Assembly: GCF_024347435.1 (NCBI RefSeq)
Contig: NZ_AP025481.1
Coordinates: 1,550,001 to 1,614,000, forward strand
Reading direction: 5' to 3'
Length of the DNA: 64,000 nucleotides
DNA from: Vibrio cyclitrophicus
GTDB lineage: Bacteria; Pseudomonadota; Gammaproteobacteria; Enterobacterales; Vibrionaceae
Part shown: positions 17,475-26,522 of the stretch, in pieces
How positions within the stretch are numbered: position 1 is the first letter of the stretch
How the letters are laid out: each line of letters starts with the position of its first letter
Made by a program: the position numbers and the translations under genes
The notes under the pieces: model-generated
The model's database searches: none
What the model was told of the DNA's origin: nothing
The model's input: only the letters and a program-made list of their open reading frames with translations

Positions 17475-18341
17475 ATGAGACAGGGAATGACGATGAAGGC
17501 ATGGGTTTCAACGGCGGCAGCAACCGTTGTGCTGGGTTGCTTTGGTGTTGCACAAGCATCAGAACTTTCAGCCATTGAAAAGCAAGGCTTTATGAAAGTG
17601 GCGACAGAAGATAACTACTCACCATTCAACTACATTGACCGAGGCAAGCCTGCGGGGATCAATAAAGATTTGCTTGATGAGCTGCGTGAATATTCAAAGT
17701 TCGATATTGAACAAGAGATCTTACCCTGGACAGGGTTGCTCGCCTCAGTATCTGCGGGTCAATACGATGTGGCGCTAACGGGCGCTATCGTGACAGACGC
17801 TCGATTGAAGGTGTTTGATTTTACGCCGCCTATTGCCTCAGCACAGCATTATTTCTTAACCAGAGCGGATGCTGACGACATCAATACGGTGTCGGATCTA
17901 GACGGCAAAACGGTGGGATTACAAGCGGGTAGTGCTTTGTTAGAGCGACTGCCAGAGCTCGAAGAAATGCTCGAAGCACAAGGTAAATCTTTAGGTAAGG
18001 TCGTTCAGTACCAATCGTACCCAGAAGCGTATTCAGATTTAGCTATTGGTCGAATCGACTACGTCATCAACAGTGTGGTCTCGGTTAACGAGGTAGTGAA
18101 ATCTAAGTCTAACGTCTTTAAAAAAGGTGAGGCGGTATCTGGCCCTGGTTTCGTAAGCTGGCCTGTTCCAAAAGAGAGCCCTGAGCTATTGGCTTACCTC
18201 ACTGAGTTTTTCATTCACCTAGAGCAAACAGGAAAAATGGCAGAGTTGCAGAAGAAGTGGTTCGGTGAATCGTTCGAGCATCTTCCTTCGGAAGCCATCA
18301 CTTCAGTAGAGCAGTATCACAAGCTAACAGCGGTCCAGTAG
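17475..18341 (+). CDS. ABC importer periplasmic binding protein, polar amino-acid type
   Basis: A 288-residue secreted family 3 binding protein. The signal peptide ends ...GCFGVAQA, followed by a mature domain with the typical ATEDNYSPFNYID opening and a GAIVTDARLKVFDFTPPI hinge region. It captures an amino acid or related amine and delivers it to the two permeases and ATPase encoded next. The start at 17475 follows AAGGAAAG; a second ATG lies four codons on. First gene of the operon under the putative MocR boxes. Confidence 0.92.
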   Translation: MRQGMTMKAWVSTAAATVVLGCFGVAQASELSAIEKQGFMKVATEDNYSPFNYIDRGKPAGINKDLLDELREYSKFDIEQEILPWTGLLASVSAGQYDVALTGAIVTDARLKVFDFTPPIASAQHYFLTRADADDINTVSDLDGKTVGLQAGSALLERLPELEEMLEAQGKSLGKVVQYQSYPEAYSDLAIGRIDYVINSVVSVNEVVKSKSNVFKKGEAVSGPGFVSWPVPKESPELLAYLTEFFIHLEQTGKMAELQKKWFGESFEHLPSEAITSVEQYHKLTAVQ

Positions 18342-18473
18342 ATCAGTAAGCACGCGCTGGCACAAACAGTTAACCGCTGTTTGTGCCGATGACAAAAGGG
18401 CTAGAGCGATTTTACCCATTTGTCATTCGCGCAAAAGCCTATTGCAAGAAGTCGCTTTTTAAAGAGGTCGTTT

Positions 18474-19115
18474 ATGGATTATTACGCTTGGGAACAGTTG
18501 CTACAGGGCGCGTGGGCTACAGCATGGATATCGGCAGTCTCGATTGTATTGGGTGTGGTGATTGGGCTAGCGATTGCCTTAATTCGAATGATGAAAATCC
18601 CATTTGTCGATCAAATGCTGGGCATCTATGTCAGTTGGGCAAGAGCAACACCTCTGGTGACTCTGGCTCTGTTTATCTTTCTTTCGTTTCCCTCATTTGG
18701 CATCAATTTAGACAAACACGTTTCTGCCATTTTAGCGCTTACACTCAACACCTCGGCATTTAATGCGGAAATTTGGCGCAATGCCTTTCTCAACTTTTCA
18801 AAAGGGCAAATGGAAGCAGCCGAGGCTATTGGTATGAGGCGGCTGACTTATTTTCGCCGAATCATGTTCCCACAAATGGTGATCATGAGCCTACCTGCAT
18901 TGGTCAATGAAATGTCGTTCTTAATCAAAGGCAGCCCTGCCATCGCGGTGATTGGTATTGTTGATTTAACCCGTGTCACCAACCGAATTGCAGCGGTTAC
19001 CTATGAGCCACTTGGGCCAATTCTGTGTGCGGGTGCCATATACATGTTGATTATTGGCGTGTTGGTGAAATTGCAAGCTGTGGCTGAAAACCGAGCTACT
19101 TATCTACAGCAATAA
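18474..19115 (+). CDS. ABC importer permease, polar amino-acid type (1)
   Basis: A 213-residue inner-membrane permease of the HisM/GlnP family with about five hydrophobic helices and the cytoplasmic EAA loop (EAAEAIGMRRLTYFRRIMFPQ) that docks on the ATPase. The start at 18474 is preceded by AAAGAGG and gives the usual short N-terminus MDYYAWEQLLQG; the frame is open upstream without a good start. It is paired with the permease at 19235. Confidence 0.9.
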   Translation: MDYYAWEQLLQGAWATAWISAVSIVLGVVIGLAIALIRMMKIPFVDQMLGIYVSWARATPLVTLALFIFLSFPSFGINLDKHVSAILALTLNTSAFNAEIWRNAFLNFSKGQMEAAEAIGMRRLTYFRRIMFPQMVIMSLPALVNEMSFLIKGSPAIAVIGIVDLTRVTNRIAAVTYEPLGPILCAGAIYMLIIGVLVKLQAVAENRATYLQQ

Positions 19116-19234
19116 GTGCATACATCTGTTAACAGCAGCAGTAGTCGCAGTTTAGCCGTTATGATTACTTGGTCAGAAACACGATTTATCTGCGTATTGA
19201 AGTGCTATCTCGTGGGTAAATATAAGGAGTAAAT

Positions 19235-19900
19235 ATGGAAGAATGGAATATTATCTGGCAACAAAAAGAGCTGTTTGCTTCTGGTTTTGTGACCACGTTT
19301 TATCTTTTTGTCTCGTCTTCAATCTTGAGTTTCGTCATAGGTATTGGTTTGTTGTACTGTCTCGAAAACTCGAGACTCGGTGTTAAGTACACCATCAACA
19401 GTTTGATCGGCATTATGCGTACCTTACCGTTTCTGATCTTAGCCTACCTGCTCTATTACGGTTTACCTCAGGTTGGTATTCGATTGGACGCAGTGACAGC
19501 GGGAATCATAGCGCTCAGTCTCTATCATGGTACGTATTTCTGTGAGATTTTCCGCGGTGTGCGTAAAGGGTTAGAGCCTGGTTACATCGAAGCAGCGCAC
19601 GCTTATGGCTTTTCTAAGCTGAAAACCTTCACCCGAGTCATCACGCCCAACGTGTTATTTAAGTCGGTTCCTCTGATCACTAACCAACTCATTATCTGCT
19701 TAAAAGACACTGCATTTCTCAGCATTATTACGGTCGCTGAAATTACTGCGGCGGCTAACAGTATTCAATCCACATATTTTATCCCATTGAATGCGTTCAT
19801 CATTGCTATCGCGCTCTACTGGGCTGTGAGTATTGCACTTGAAACCATCACCAAACGAATCCAAACCAAAGTTGAACTTAGAGGGCTTAGCCATGCTTAA
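19235..19900 (+). CDS. ABC importer permease, polar amino-acid type (2)
   Basis: A 221-residue HisM/GlnP-family permease with five or so membrane helices and the EAA loop IEAAHAYGFSKLKTFTRV. It forms the heterodimeric channel with the previous permease. A TAAGGAG ribosome-binding site precedes the ATG. Its stop overlaps the ATPase start by 8 bases, so the two are translationally coupled. The 119-bp gap to the previous permease contains no clear terminator. Confidence 0.9.
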   Translation: MEEWNIIWQQKELFASGFVTTFYLFVSSSILSFVIGIGLLYCLENSRLGVKYTINSLIGIMRTLPFLILAYLLYYGLPQVGIRLDAVTAGIIALSLYHGTYFCEIFRGVRKGLEPGYIEAAHAYGFSKLKTFTRVITPNVLFKSVPLITNQLIICLKDTAFLSIITVAEITAAANSIQSTYFIPLNAFIIAIALYWAVSIALETITKRIQTKVELRGLSHA

Positions 19901-20747
19901 ACAATCAGAGATTATTGAAACAGAAGCACCGATTAACCCCTCTTTGGGAGTGAGTTTGGAAGTGATTGAGTGTGAGCCACTATTGGAAGAACGAGAGACG
20001 ATCATCAGCGTTGAAAACTTGTCGAAGCAGTTTGATGGAATCGAAGTACTGCGAGACATCAACCTGACTATAAAAAAAGGCGATGTGGTGAGTATTCTCG
20101 GCTCGTCAGGTTCGGGTAAGTCAACACTATTGCGCTGCATGAATTGGCTAGAGCAGCCAGAGCGCGGCACGATTTTTATGGGTGATGAACGCATTGGGAT
20201 CAACTCTGAAACGGGTAAACCACTCAAATACAAAGAGTTAGCGAAACTCAGAGAGCGCCTTGGCATGGTATTTCAAAGCTTCAACTTATGGCCGCATCTC
20301 ACCGTGTTGCAAAACGTGATGGAAGCGCTGGTTCATGTTAAGAAGATAGCGAAATCTGACGCAGAGGAGATGGCTCGTAAGCAACTTGATAAGGTTGGCA
20401 TGTCTCACAAGCTAGAGAGTTATCCAAGTATGTTATCGGGTGGACAAAAGCAACGTGTCGCGATTGCTAGGGCGCTCGCGATGGAGCCAGATGTATTGTT
20501 GTTTGATGAGCCAACTTCGGCGCTCGACCCTGAATTGGTCGAAGAGGTGTTACTGGTAATGAAGAAGCTATCGCAAGAGGGTTACACCATGGTAGTGGTG
20601 ACTCATGAGATGGAATTCGCGCGTCAGGTGTCGGATCAAGTAGTATTCCTTGAGAAGGGGATATTGATTGAGAAATCCAACCCAGAGAAGTTCTTCACTA
20701 ACCCAGATTCACCAAGGGTTAGACAGTTCCTCAAGCTTGATTCATGA
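19893..20747 (+). CDS. ABC importer ATPase, polar amino-acid type
   Basis: A 284-residue ATPase. Walker A GSSGSGKST, Q-loop, the LSGGQKQRVAIARAL signature, Walker B VLLFDEPTSALDPE and the H-loop VVTHEM are all intact. It resembles GlnQ/HisP but has an N-terminal extension of about 38 residues rich in Glu before the usual IISVENLSKQF start. The ATG at 19893 overlaps the permease stop. It completes the importer. Confidence 0.92.
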   Translation: MLKQSEIIETEAPINPSLGVSLEVIECEPLLEERETIISVENLSKQFDGIEVLRDINLTIKKGDVVSILGSSGSGKSTLLRCMNWLEQPERGTIFMGDERIGINSETGKPLKYKELAKLRERLGMVFQSFNLWPHLTVLQNVMEALVHVKKIAKSDAEEMARKQLDKVGMSHKLESYPSMLSGGQKQRVAIARALAMEPDVLLFDEPTSALDPELVEEVLLVMKKLSQEGYTMVVVTHEMEFARQVSDQVVFLEKGILIEKSNPEKFFTNPDSPRVRQFLKLDS

Positions 20748-20790
20748 ACTAGATGATTCACATCACCTTAATGTTTGACCGCTAAATCCT

Positions 20791-20819
20791 AAACTCCGAC
20801 TGAATCAGTCGGAGTTTTT
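20791..20819 (+). terminator. Terminator of the amino-acid ABC operon
   Basis: AAACTCCGACTGA (20791-20803) and TCAGTCGGAGTTT (20805-20817) form a 13-bp stem followed by T residues; it can also serve the convergent GntR gene. Confidence 0.9.
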
Positions 20820-20855
20820 GTATGTGTGGGGTTCTTCTCTCAAGCAGGCACAGCA

Positions 20856-21584
20856 TTACCCAATGCTATCAATATGGAGCACCACAGAATCGGGTCGCCA
20901 ATATTCCAGCTCGCAGTCCATTAACTCGCCATCTTGTTTGTAGTTCACTCGGCAGATCTTAAGAACAGGCTGGCCCTCAGCCAAATTCAATGCCTTGGCG
21001 ACATGGGCAGGGGCAGAGGTAGGGACCACGTCAAAGCGAGAGCGTTGGGTCTCGTAGCCGTATTTTTCTCGGTAGATACCTGTCAGCGACATAGTGAGGT
21101 TTTCTGACAACACCTTTTCAAACAGTGCCGCTTTCAAGACGTTTTCAACGAACAGCACCGCTCGGCCATCAATAAAGCGTAGTCGCTCAATCACGTGTAT
21201 CGGCGTTATCTGTTCTATCTCTAATGCTTTGGCGTAATCGCCCGCGGCCATCTCTGTGCGGGTGCTCAGCAGCCTTGTTTCTGCAATACGATGTTGTTCG
21301 CGAATCATTTGGTGAAAATGAGAACGAGACAATGGGTTGTAGCGAATTCGTTCGGGTGATACATACCAGCCACGGCGCTCTTCTCGGTATATCAGACCTT
21401 CGGTTTCTAATGACACCAATGCATCTTTGAGCGTGATTCGTGTGGTGGAAAACAGCTCGCTGAGCTCTCTTTCCGATGGCAGTTTTTGCCCCTCGGTGAA
21501 GATGCCTGATTGAATCTGCTCTCTGATGCTCGCCTTAATTCTGCCTAGCTGTGTCCCTGATTGCCCTGTTGCCAATGTTCTCAT
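20856..21584 (-). CDS. GntR/HutC-family regulator with UTRA domain (PhnR-like)
   Basis: A 242-residue regulator: winged helix at about 10-75 (LPSERELSELFSTTRITLKDALVSLETEGLI) and a UTRA ligand-binding domain at about 90-235. The start is placed at 21584, because a 12-bp operator-like sequence lies immediately upstream; the open frame reaches 21629. It diverges from an ABC importer/phosphatase operon and the same operator precedes that operon. Layout resembles the PhnR regulator of 2-aminoethylphosphonate uptake genes, but the effector is not known. Confidence 0.88.
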   Translation of the reverse strand: MRTLATGQSGTQLGRIKASIREQIQSGIFTEGQKLPSERELSELFSTTRITLKDALVSLETEGLIYREERRGWYVSPERIRYNPLSRSHFHQMIREQHRIAETRLLSTRTEMAAGDYAKALEIEQITPIHVIERLRFIDGRAVLFVENVLKAALFEKVLSENLTMSLTGIYREKYGYETQRSRFDVVPTSAPAHVAKALNLAEGQPVLKICRVNYKQDGELMDCELEYWRPDSVVLHIDSIG

Positions 21585-21587
21585 TAC

Positions 21588-21599
21588 TGATCTAGTCCA
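21588..21599. promoter_or_regulatory. GntR-type operator, copy 1 (autoregulatory)
   Basis: TGATCTAGTCCA, within a 19-base block that is nearly identical to 21767-21785, begins 4 bp upstream of the regulator start codon. Confidence 0.7.
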
Positions 21600-21769
21600 T
21601 AGGTTCGTGTGCTCAATAAGGTAAACCACGGAGTTAACAGGAATGTGACAGTAAACAAAGGCTTACTGTCATATGAGTGAAATATAACTGCCACAGAAAT
21701 GCATCTGAACTGTCAAATAAGTTGCGCGAAAGCGTCACACTCCGGCGATAGCATACAAAACGAACTTAC

Positions 21770-21781
21770 TGACCTAGTCCA
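21770..21781. promoter_or_regulatory. GntR-type operator, copy 2 (before the ABC/phosphatase operon)
   Basis: TGACCTAGTCCA differs at one position from the copy before the regulator gene and lies 14 bp before the binding-protein start codon. The CTAG centre with flanking TGR/YCA matches HutC-subfamily operators. Confidence 0.7.
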
Positions 21782-21795
21782 GAGGGATAGAGACA

Positions 21796-22878
21796 ATGAA
21801 AACTTTGCTTAGCCGTTCAACTGTATCGCCAGCTAAATTAATAGGTGCAACATTAATAACGGCAACACTTTCAATGCCAGCGATGGCGAAGGATGCTGAT
21901 CTTGAGTCACTGGTAAAAGCCGCTCAAAAAGAAGGTGCGGTTTACAGTGTGGGTATGCCAGACAGTTGGGCAAACTGGAAAGGCACATGGGCAGACCTGA
22001 AAGCAAACTACGGTTTGAAGCATCAGGATACGGACATGAGCTCGGCACAAGAGATCTCGAAATTTGAAGCAGAGAAAAGAAACGCAACCGCAGATATCGG
22101 TGATGTTGGTTTCGCATTTGCACGTGTCGCTGTGAAAAAAGACGTAACACAGCCATACAAACCAACCACTTGGAATGACATTCCAGATTGGGCAAAGGAT
22201 AAAGATGGTCACTGGGCTCTGGCTTACACCGGTACTATTTCGTTCATTTCAAACAACAACCTTGTTGAAGATGCACCAAAATCTTGGAGTGACTTACTAG
22301 AAGGTGACTACAAAGTAACAGTGGGCGATGTTGGCGTAGCAGCGCAAGCAAACAACGCGATTCTAGCGGCTGCATTTGCTAACGGCGGTGACGAGTCAAA
22401 CCTAAAACCAGCGATTAAATTCTTTGGTGAGCTAGCGAAGCAAGGTCGCCTATCTTACACAGATCCAAGCATCGCAAACCTTGAAAAAGGCGAAGTGGAA
22501 GTTGCGATCATGTGGGATTTCAACGCATTGAACTACCGCGACACGATCGACCGTGAGCGCTTTACGGTAAACATTCCACAAGATGGCTCAGTGATTTCTG
22601 GTTACACCACCATCATCAATAAATACGCGAAAAACCCGAACGCGGCGAAGTTGGCTCGTGAATACATCTTTAGTGACCAAGGCCAAATTAACCTAGCAGA
22701 AGGTTACGCACGTCCAATCCGTAGCAGCGTTACGCTACCTCAATCAGTACAAGACAAGCTGATCTCGAACGAGCAATACAGCAACGTTCACCCAGTATCT
22801 GACTTCTCAGCATGGGAAAAGTCAGCACGTCGTTTGCCACGTCAATGGCAAGAAAGCGTATTGATTCACCAGCAATAA
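21796..22878 (+). CDS. ABC importer periplasmic binding protein (PhnS/iron-type family)
   Basis: A 360-residue secreted binding protein of the large family 1/ferric-type group. The signal peptide ends ...SMPAMA-KD. Mature protein features include LVKAAQKEGAVYSVGMPDSW near the N-terminus and DIGDVGFAFARVAV. It delivers ligand to the permease pair and ATPase downstream. The gene opens the operon and has an operator for the GntR regulator 14 bp before its ATG. The neighbouring phosphoesterase genes point to a phosphorus-containing organic ligand; the sequence alone does not identify it. Confidence 0.88.
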   Translation: MKTLLSRSTVSPAKLIGATLITATLSMPAMAKDADLESLVKAAQKEGAVYSVGMPDSWANWKGTWADLKANYGLKHQDTDMSSAQEISKFEAEKRNATADIGDVGFAFARVAVKKDVTQPYKPTTWNDIPDWAKDKDGHWALAYTGTISFISNNNLVEDAPKSWSDLLEGDYKVTVGDVGVAAQANNAILAAAFANGGDESNLKPAIKFFGELAKQGRLSYTDPSIANLEKGEVEVAIMWDFNALNYRDTIDRERFTVNIPQDGSVISGYTTIINKYAKNPNAAKLAREYIFSDQGQINLAEGYARPIRSSVTLPQSVQDKLISNEQYSNVHPVSDFSAWEKSARRLPRQWQESVLIHQQ

Positions 22879-22939
22879 CCCCGCTTAACACGCCACCTGT
22901 AATGGGTGGCTTATAGTAACAAGCAATAGAGAATAGACC

Positions 22940-23827
22940 ATGAGCAATAAGGTTATCCTTGTTGTTCTAGATGGACTGAACTATCAGGTAGCCCGTGATT
23001 GCATGGGCTACCTGAACGGCCTTCTAGAACTTAATGACTCGAAAAACAGTAATCACAGCGTTTCCCAAAATCAACAGGGCACTTCGCAAATCATGAGCAC
23101 ACAAAAAAATAAGCTGCGCGCCACGCTTTATCCTGTGCAATGTGAACTGCCATCTATGTCACGCCCACTGTATGAGTGCATTTTAACGGGAGTTCGCCCT
23201 GTTGAGAGTGGTATCGTTAACAATCAAATCGTGCGCTTGTCGAATCATGAGTCGATCTTTAGCTTGGCTAAATCGCAGGGTAAAGTGACGGCTGCTGCTG
23301 CCTATCACTGGGTGAGCGAGTTGTATAACCGCGCGCCGTTTGACGCTGTGCGTGACCGTTTTACCAACGATGAAACCATGAACATCCAACACGGTTGTTT
23401 TTATCACTGGGACCACTACCCAGATGAAGCCTTGTTCTTGGATGCAGAGCACCTGCGTATCGCTCATCAGCCTGATTTTTTATTGATTCACCCAATGAAC
23501 ATTGACGACATAGGGCACAAGCACGGGCTGGATTCTCGCCAATACCGCAACAGTGCACGTGGCGCGGATATTTACCTATCAAACTATCTTGAGAAATGGG
23601 TAGACGATGGCTATCAAGTGATCATCACCAGTGACCACGGCATGAACAATGACTTGTCTCACGGTGGCATTCTGCCTGAAGAGCGTGAAGTACCATTCTT
23701 CGTAATCGGCGATAAGTTCACACATCAAGAATGTTTAGTGAAACAGACTGACATCTGCGGCAGCGTGTGTCAGTTACTCAGCCTTGAACACGATAAATCT
23801 TACACTCAGGAATTGTTGGCCCTATGA
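22940..23827 (+). CDS. Alkaline-phosphatase-superfamily phosphodiesterase/nucleotide pyrophosphatase
   Basis: A 295-residue metal-dependent phosphoesterase. The first metal ligand Asp11 is in VLDGLN, the candidate nucleophile is in the SMSRPLYECILTGVRP segment, and the remaining ligands are in NIDDIGHKHG (about 190) and Asp232/His233 of TSDHGMN, with a further His in SHGG. The family includes nucleotide pyrophosphatases and phosphonoacetate hydrolase. It has no signal peptide, so it acts in the cytoplasm on the imported compound. Its stop overlaps the next permease start by 4 bases. Confidence 0.85.
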   Translation: MSNKVILVVLDGLNYQVARDCMGYLNGLLELNDSKNSNHSVSQNQQGTSQIMSTQKNKLRATLYPVQCELPSMSRPLYECILTGVRPVESGIVNNQIVRLSNHESIFSLAKSQGKVTAAAAYHWVSELYNRAPFDAVRDRFTNDETMNIQHGCFYHWDHYPDEALFLDAEHLRIAHQPDFLLIHPMNIDDIGHKHGLDSRQYRNSARGADIYLSNYLEKWVDDGYQVIITSDHGMNNDLSHGGILPEEREVPFFVIGDKFTHQECLVKQTDICGSVCQLLSLEHDKSYTQELLAL

Positions 23828-24717
23828 GCAGTTCTGTAATCACGCAGAGCGATGGCTCTGCGCTTAAACCTCAAACCAAATCTTGGTTCAAACGCTTCAA
23901 GCCCGCTTTGTGGCTTGCGCCTTTCGCGCTGTTCTTCTATTTGTTCCAACTGGCACCTATGGTTTGGGTGCTGATCAATAGCTTCTTTTACGACGACGAA
24001 CTCTCTCTCGAAAACTATTCTGAAATATTCGATTCTGCTTTCATGATGCAGGCCTTCGGCAACAGTTTATGGTTGTCGATTTGGTCGAGTATTGTTGGCT
24101 TAGCGATTGCGACTCTGCTCGTTTCTTCATTGCGCCGCGTTGATTCTAAAATCCGTGATGCGGTGATTGCGTTTACCAACATGAGCAGCAACTTCTCTGG
24201 TGTGCCTCTGTCGTTCGCCTTCATCATCATCTTGGGTACCAATGGCGCGATCACCTTATTGCTCAAGCAGTACGGATTGCTGGGGGACTTCGACTTGTAC
24301 GGCAAGTGGGGCTTGCTGGCGATTTACATCTATTTCCAAATCCCATTGGCGGCGCTGTTGCTGTATCCAGCGTTCGATGCCTTGAGTGACGACTGGCAAG
24401 CTGCCTCGGCACTGCTTGGTGCGAGAACTTGGCAATACTGGACCAAAATAGCGTTGCCTGTGTTATCACCGGCCTTGTTCGGCACCTTCATCATCTTGAT
24501 TGCTAACGCGATTGGCGCGTATGCGAGTGTGTATGCGCTAACCTCGGGCAACTACAACGTGATTACGATTCGTATCGCGAGTTTGGTATCGGGCGACTTG
24601 TTCTTAGAGCCAAACCTAGCAGCCGCAATTTCCGTGATTCTGATGGCGATGCTGGCCTTTATCACTGTGATTAACCAATGGCTGATCAGCAAAAGCTACG
24701 CAGGGAAGAGAAAGTAA
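23824..24717 (+). CDS. ABC importer permease (1) of the organophosphorus-type system
   Basis: A 297-residue inner-membrane permease with six predicted helices and an EAA-like loop (DDWQAASALLGARTWQYWTKI). The ATG overlaps the phosphodiesterase stop (ATGA). Homologous in layout to PhnU. The stop codon shares one base with the next permease start (TAATG). Confidence 0.9.
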   Translation: MSSSVITQSDGSALKPQTKSWFKRFKPALWLAPFALFFYLFQLAPMVWVLINSFFYDDELSLENYSEIFDSAFMMQAFGNSLWLSIWSSIVGLAIATLLVSSLRRVDSKIRDAVIAFTNMSSNFSGVPLSFAFIIILGTNGAITLLLKQYGLLGDFDLYGKWGLLAIYIYFQIPLAALLLYPAFDALSDDWQAASALLGARTWQYWTKIALPVLSPALFGTFIILIANAIGAYASVYALTSGNYNVITIRIASLVSGDLFLEPNLAAAISVILMAMLAFITVINQWLISKSYAGKRK

Positions 24718-25502
24718 TGAACACCGTAAATACTCGCTTTCATAAAACGGTTGTCTATTCGATTGTCGGCATCATGATGATCCCGATCTTAGCGACCTTT
24801 ATCTACTCGATCTCTTCGCGTTGGGGCGCGACGATCCTGCCTGACGGTTTTACTCTGGATTGGTACATCAATTTGCTGACGGATCCTCGCTTCTTACAAG
24901 CATTTGGCCGTTCACTGTTTATCTGTGTGGCGGCGCTGTCATTGAGTGTGGTGTTGGTTCTACCTGCGATTTTCGTGGTGTTTTACTACTTCCCGAAACT
25001 CGATAAGGTGATGAATATCCTGATCTTATTGCCATTCGCTGTGCCGCCTGTTGTGTCGTCGGTGGGTTTGCTTCAACTGTACGCTGATAGCGAAATCTCA
25101 CTGATAGGTACACCATGGATTCTGATTGGTACCTACTTCACCATCGCGCTGCCATTTATGTACCGCGCGATTGCCAACAGCTTTGAAGCGATTAACTTGC
25201 ATGACTTGATGGACGCTGCTCACCTGCTCGGTGCAAGTACCACCAAGGCGTTCTTGTTGATTATTCTGCCAAACCTTAAGAAAGGCTTAATGGCGTCACT
25301 GTTCTTGTCGTTCTCGTTCCTATTGGGCGAGTTCGTGTTTGCCAACATCTTGGTAGGAACACGCTACGAGACACTGCAAATCTACCTATATAACATGCGT
25401 CAAACCAGTGGCCACTTCACGTCAGCCCTTGTGATGACGTACTTCCTGTTTATTTTCTTACTGACTTGGTTGGCAAGTCGTTTCAGCCAGGGAACAAAAT
25501 AA
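24717..25502 (+). CDS. ABC importer permease (2) of the organophosphorus-type system
   Basis: A 261-residue permease with six predicted helices and EAA loop MDAAHLLGASTTKAFLLI. The start at 24717 is chosen from the TAATG junction and AAGAGA ribosome-binding site; the frame is open 13 codons further upstream inside the previous gene. It is PhnV-like and pairs with the preceding permease. Confidence 0.9.
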   Translation: MNTVNTRFHKTVVYSIVGIMMIPILATFIYSISSRWGATILPDGFTLDWYINLLTDPRFLQAFGRSLFICVAALSLSVVLVLPAIFVVFYYFPKLDKVMNILILLPFAVPPVVSSVGLLQLYADSEISLIGTPWILIGTYFTIALPFMYRAIANSFEAINLHDLMDAAHLLGASTTKAFLLIILPNLKKGLMASLFLSFSFLLGEFVFANILVGTRYETLQIYLYNMRQTSGHFTSALVMTYFLFIFLLTWLASRFSQGTK

Positions 25503-26521
25503 TGAGCTATGTAAATGCGAAAAACCTCACCAAGAGCTTTGGTGACAATACAGTGTTTGAAGATATTGAATTCTCAATCGAGAAGGGCGAATTCATCACG
25601 CTGCTTGGCCCAAGTGGCTGTGGAAAATCAACTCTGCTGCGCAGCCTGGCAGGCTTGAATCCTGTTGATGGCGGTGAAATCTGGGTTAACGGTGAAGAGA
25701 TTACTCACCAAGTGCCGCAACAGCGTGGCATCGGCATGGTGTTTCAATCTTATGCGTTGTTCCCGAACATGACGGTTGAAGGCAACATTGCGTTTGGCCT
25801 TAAAATGAAAAAGCTTGCTGCTGTTGAGATTAAGCGCGAAGTCGCGAAAGTGATTGGGCTGGTGGACTTAACGGGCAAAGAGAAGTTCTACCCGCATCAG
25901 TTATCGGGCGGTCAGCGTCAGCGTGTGGCTTTGGCAAGAGCTTTGGTGGTTAAGCCGCGTATTCTGTTGCTCGATGAACCACTTTCAGCGCTGGATGCGA
26001 AGATCCGTAAACACCTACGCCAACAGATCCGAGATATTCAAAAAGAGATGAACTTGACCACGATCTTCGTGACCCATGATCAAGAAGAAGCGATGATCAT
26101 GTCTGACCGTATCTTCTTGATGAACAAAGGCGAGATCGTGCAAGCCGGCACACCCGAAGAGATCTACACTCAGCCAGCCAATGAATTCGTTGCTGGGTTC
26201 ATGGGCCACTACAATGTGGTGCAAGCGAACAAAGCCAAGCAGCTGTTCAACATTGAAACCGAATGGAAGGTGGCGATTCGACCTGAATCTATCTACGTTA
26301 AAGAGCAGGGTCGACAATATGACGAACATATCTCTGCGCCGCAAACAGGCACCATTCGCAACCACCAACTCTTGGGGAACGTGATTCGCTACCAAGTGGA
26401 CGTTGATGAGTGTGAACTGACGGTCGACCTACTTAACCGTTCTTCTGAACGACTGTTGGCAAACGGTAGCCAACTTGAACTCCTGTTTAACCTTAACGAA
26501 ATTCAACCTGTGAGAGCCTAA
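25502..26521 (+). CDS. ABC importer ATPase of the organophosphorus-type system
   Basis: A 339-residue ATPase: Walker A GPSGCGKST, Q-loop VFQSYALFPNMTV, signature LSGGQRQRVALARAL, Walker B ILLLDEPLSALD and H-loop FVTHDQEEAM, plus a C-terminal TOBE-like domain (about 240-339) typical of PotA/PhnT-type ATPases. The start at 25502 uses the TAATG junction with the permease. Translational coupling implies fixed subunit stoichiometry. Confidence 0.92.
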   Translation: MSYVNAKNLTKSFGDNTVFEDIEFSIEKGEFITLLGPSGCGKSTLLRSLAGLNPVDGGEIWVNGEEITHQVPQQRGIGMVFQSYALFPNMTVEGNIAFGLKMKKLAAVEIKREVAKVIGLVDLTGKEKFYPHQLSGGQRQRVALARALVVKPRILLLDEPLSALDAKIRKHLRQQIRDIQKEMNLTTIFVTHDQEEAMIMSDRIFLMNKGEIVQAGTPEEIYTQPANEFVAGFMGHYNVVQANKAKQLFNIETEWKVAIRPESIYVKEQGRQYDEHISAPQTGTIRNHQLLGNVIRYQVDVDECELTVDLLNRSSERLLANGSQLELLFNLNEIQPVRA

Positions 26522-26522
26522 G

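Noticed and set aside
21941..21953. TTTACAGTGTGGG as a possible parS2
   Set aside because: The right arm has two mismatches; parS2 sites in Vibrio are normally near-perfect.
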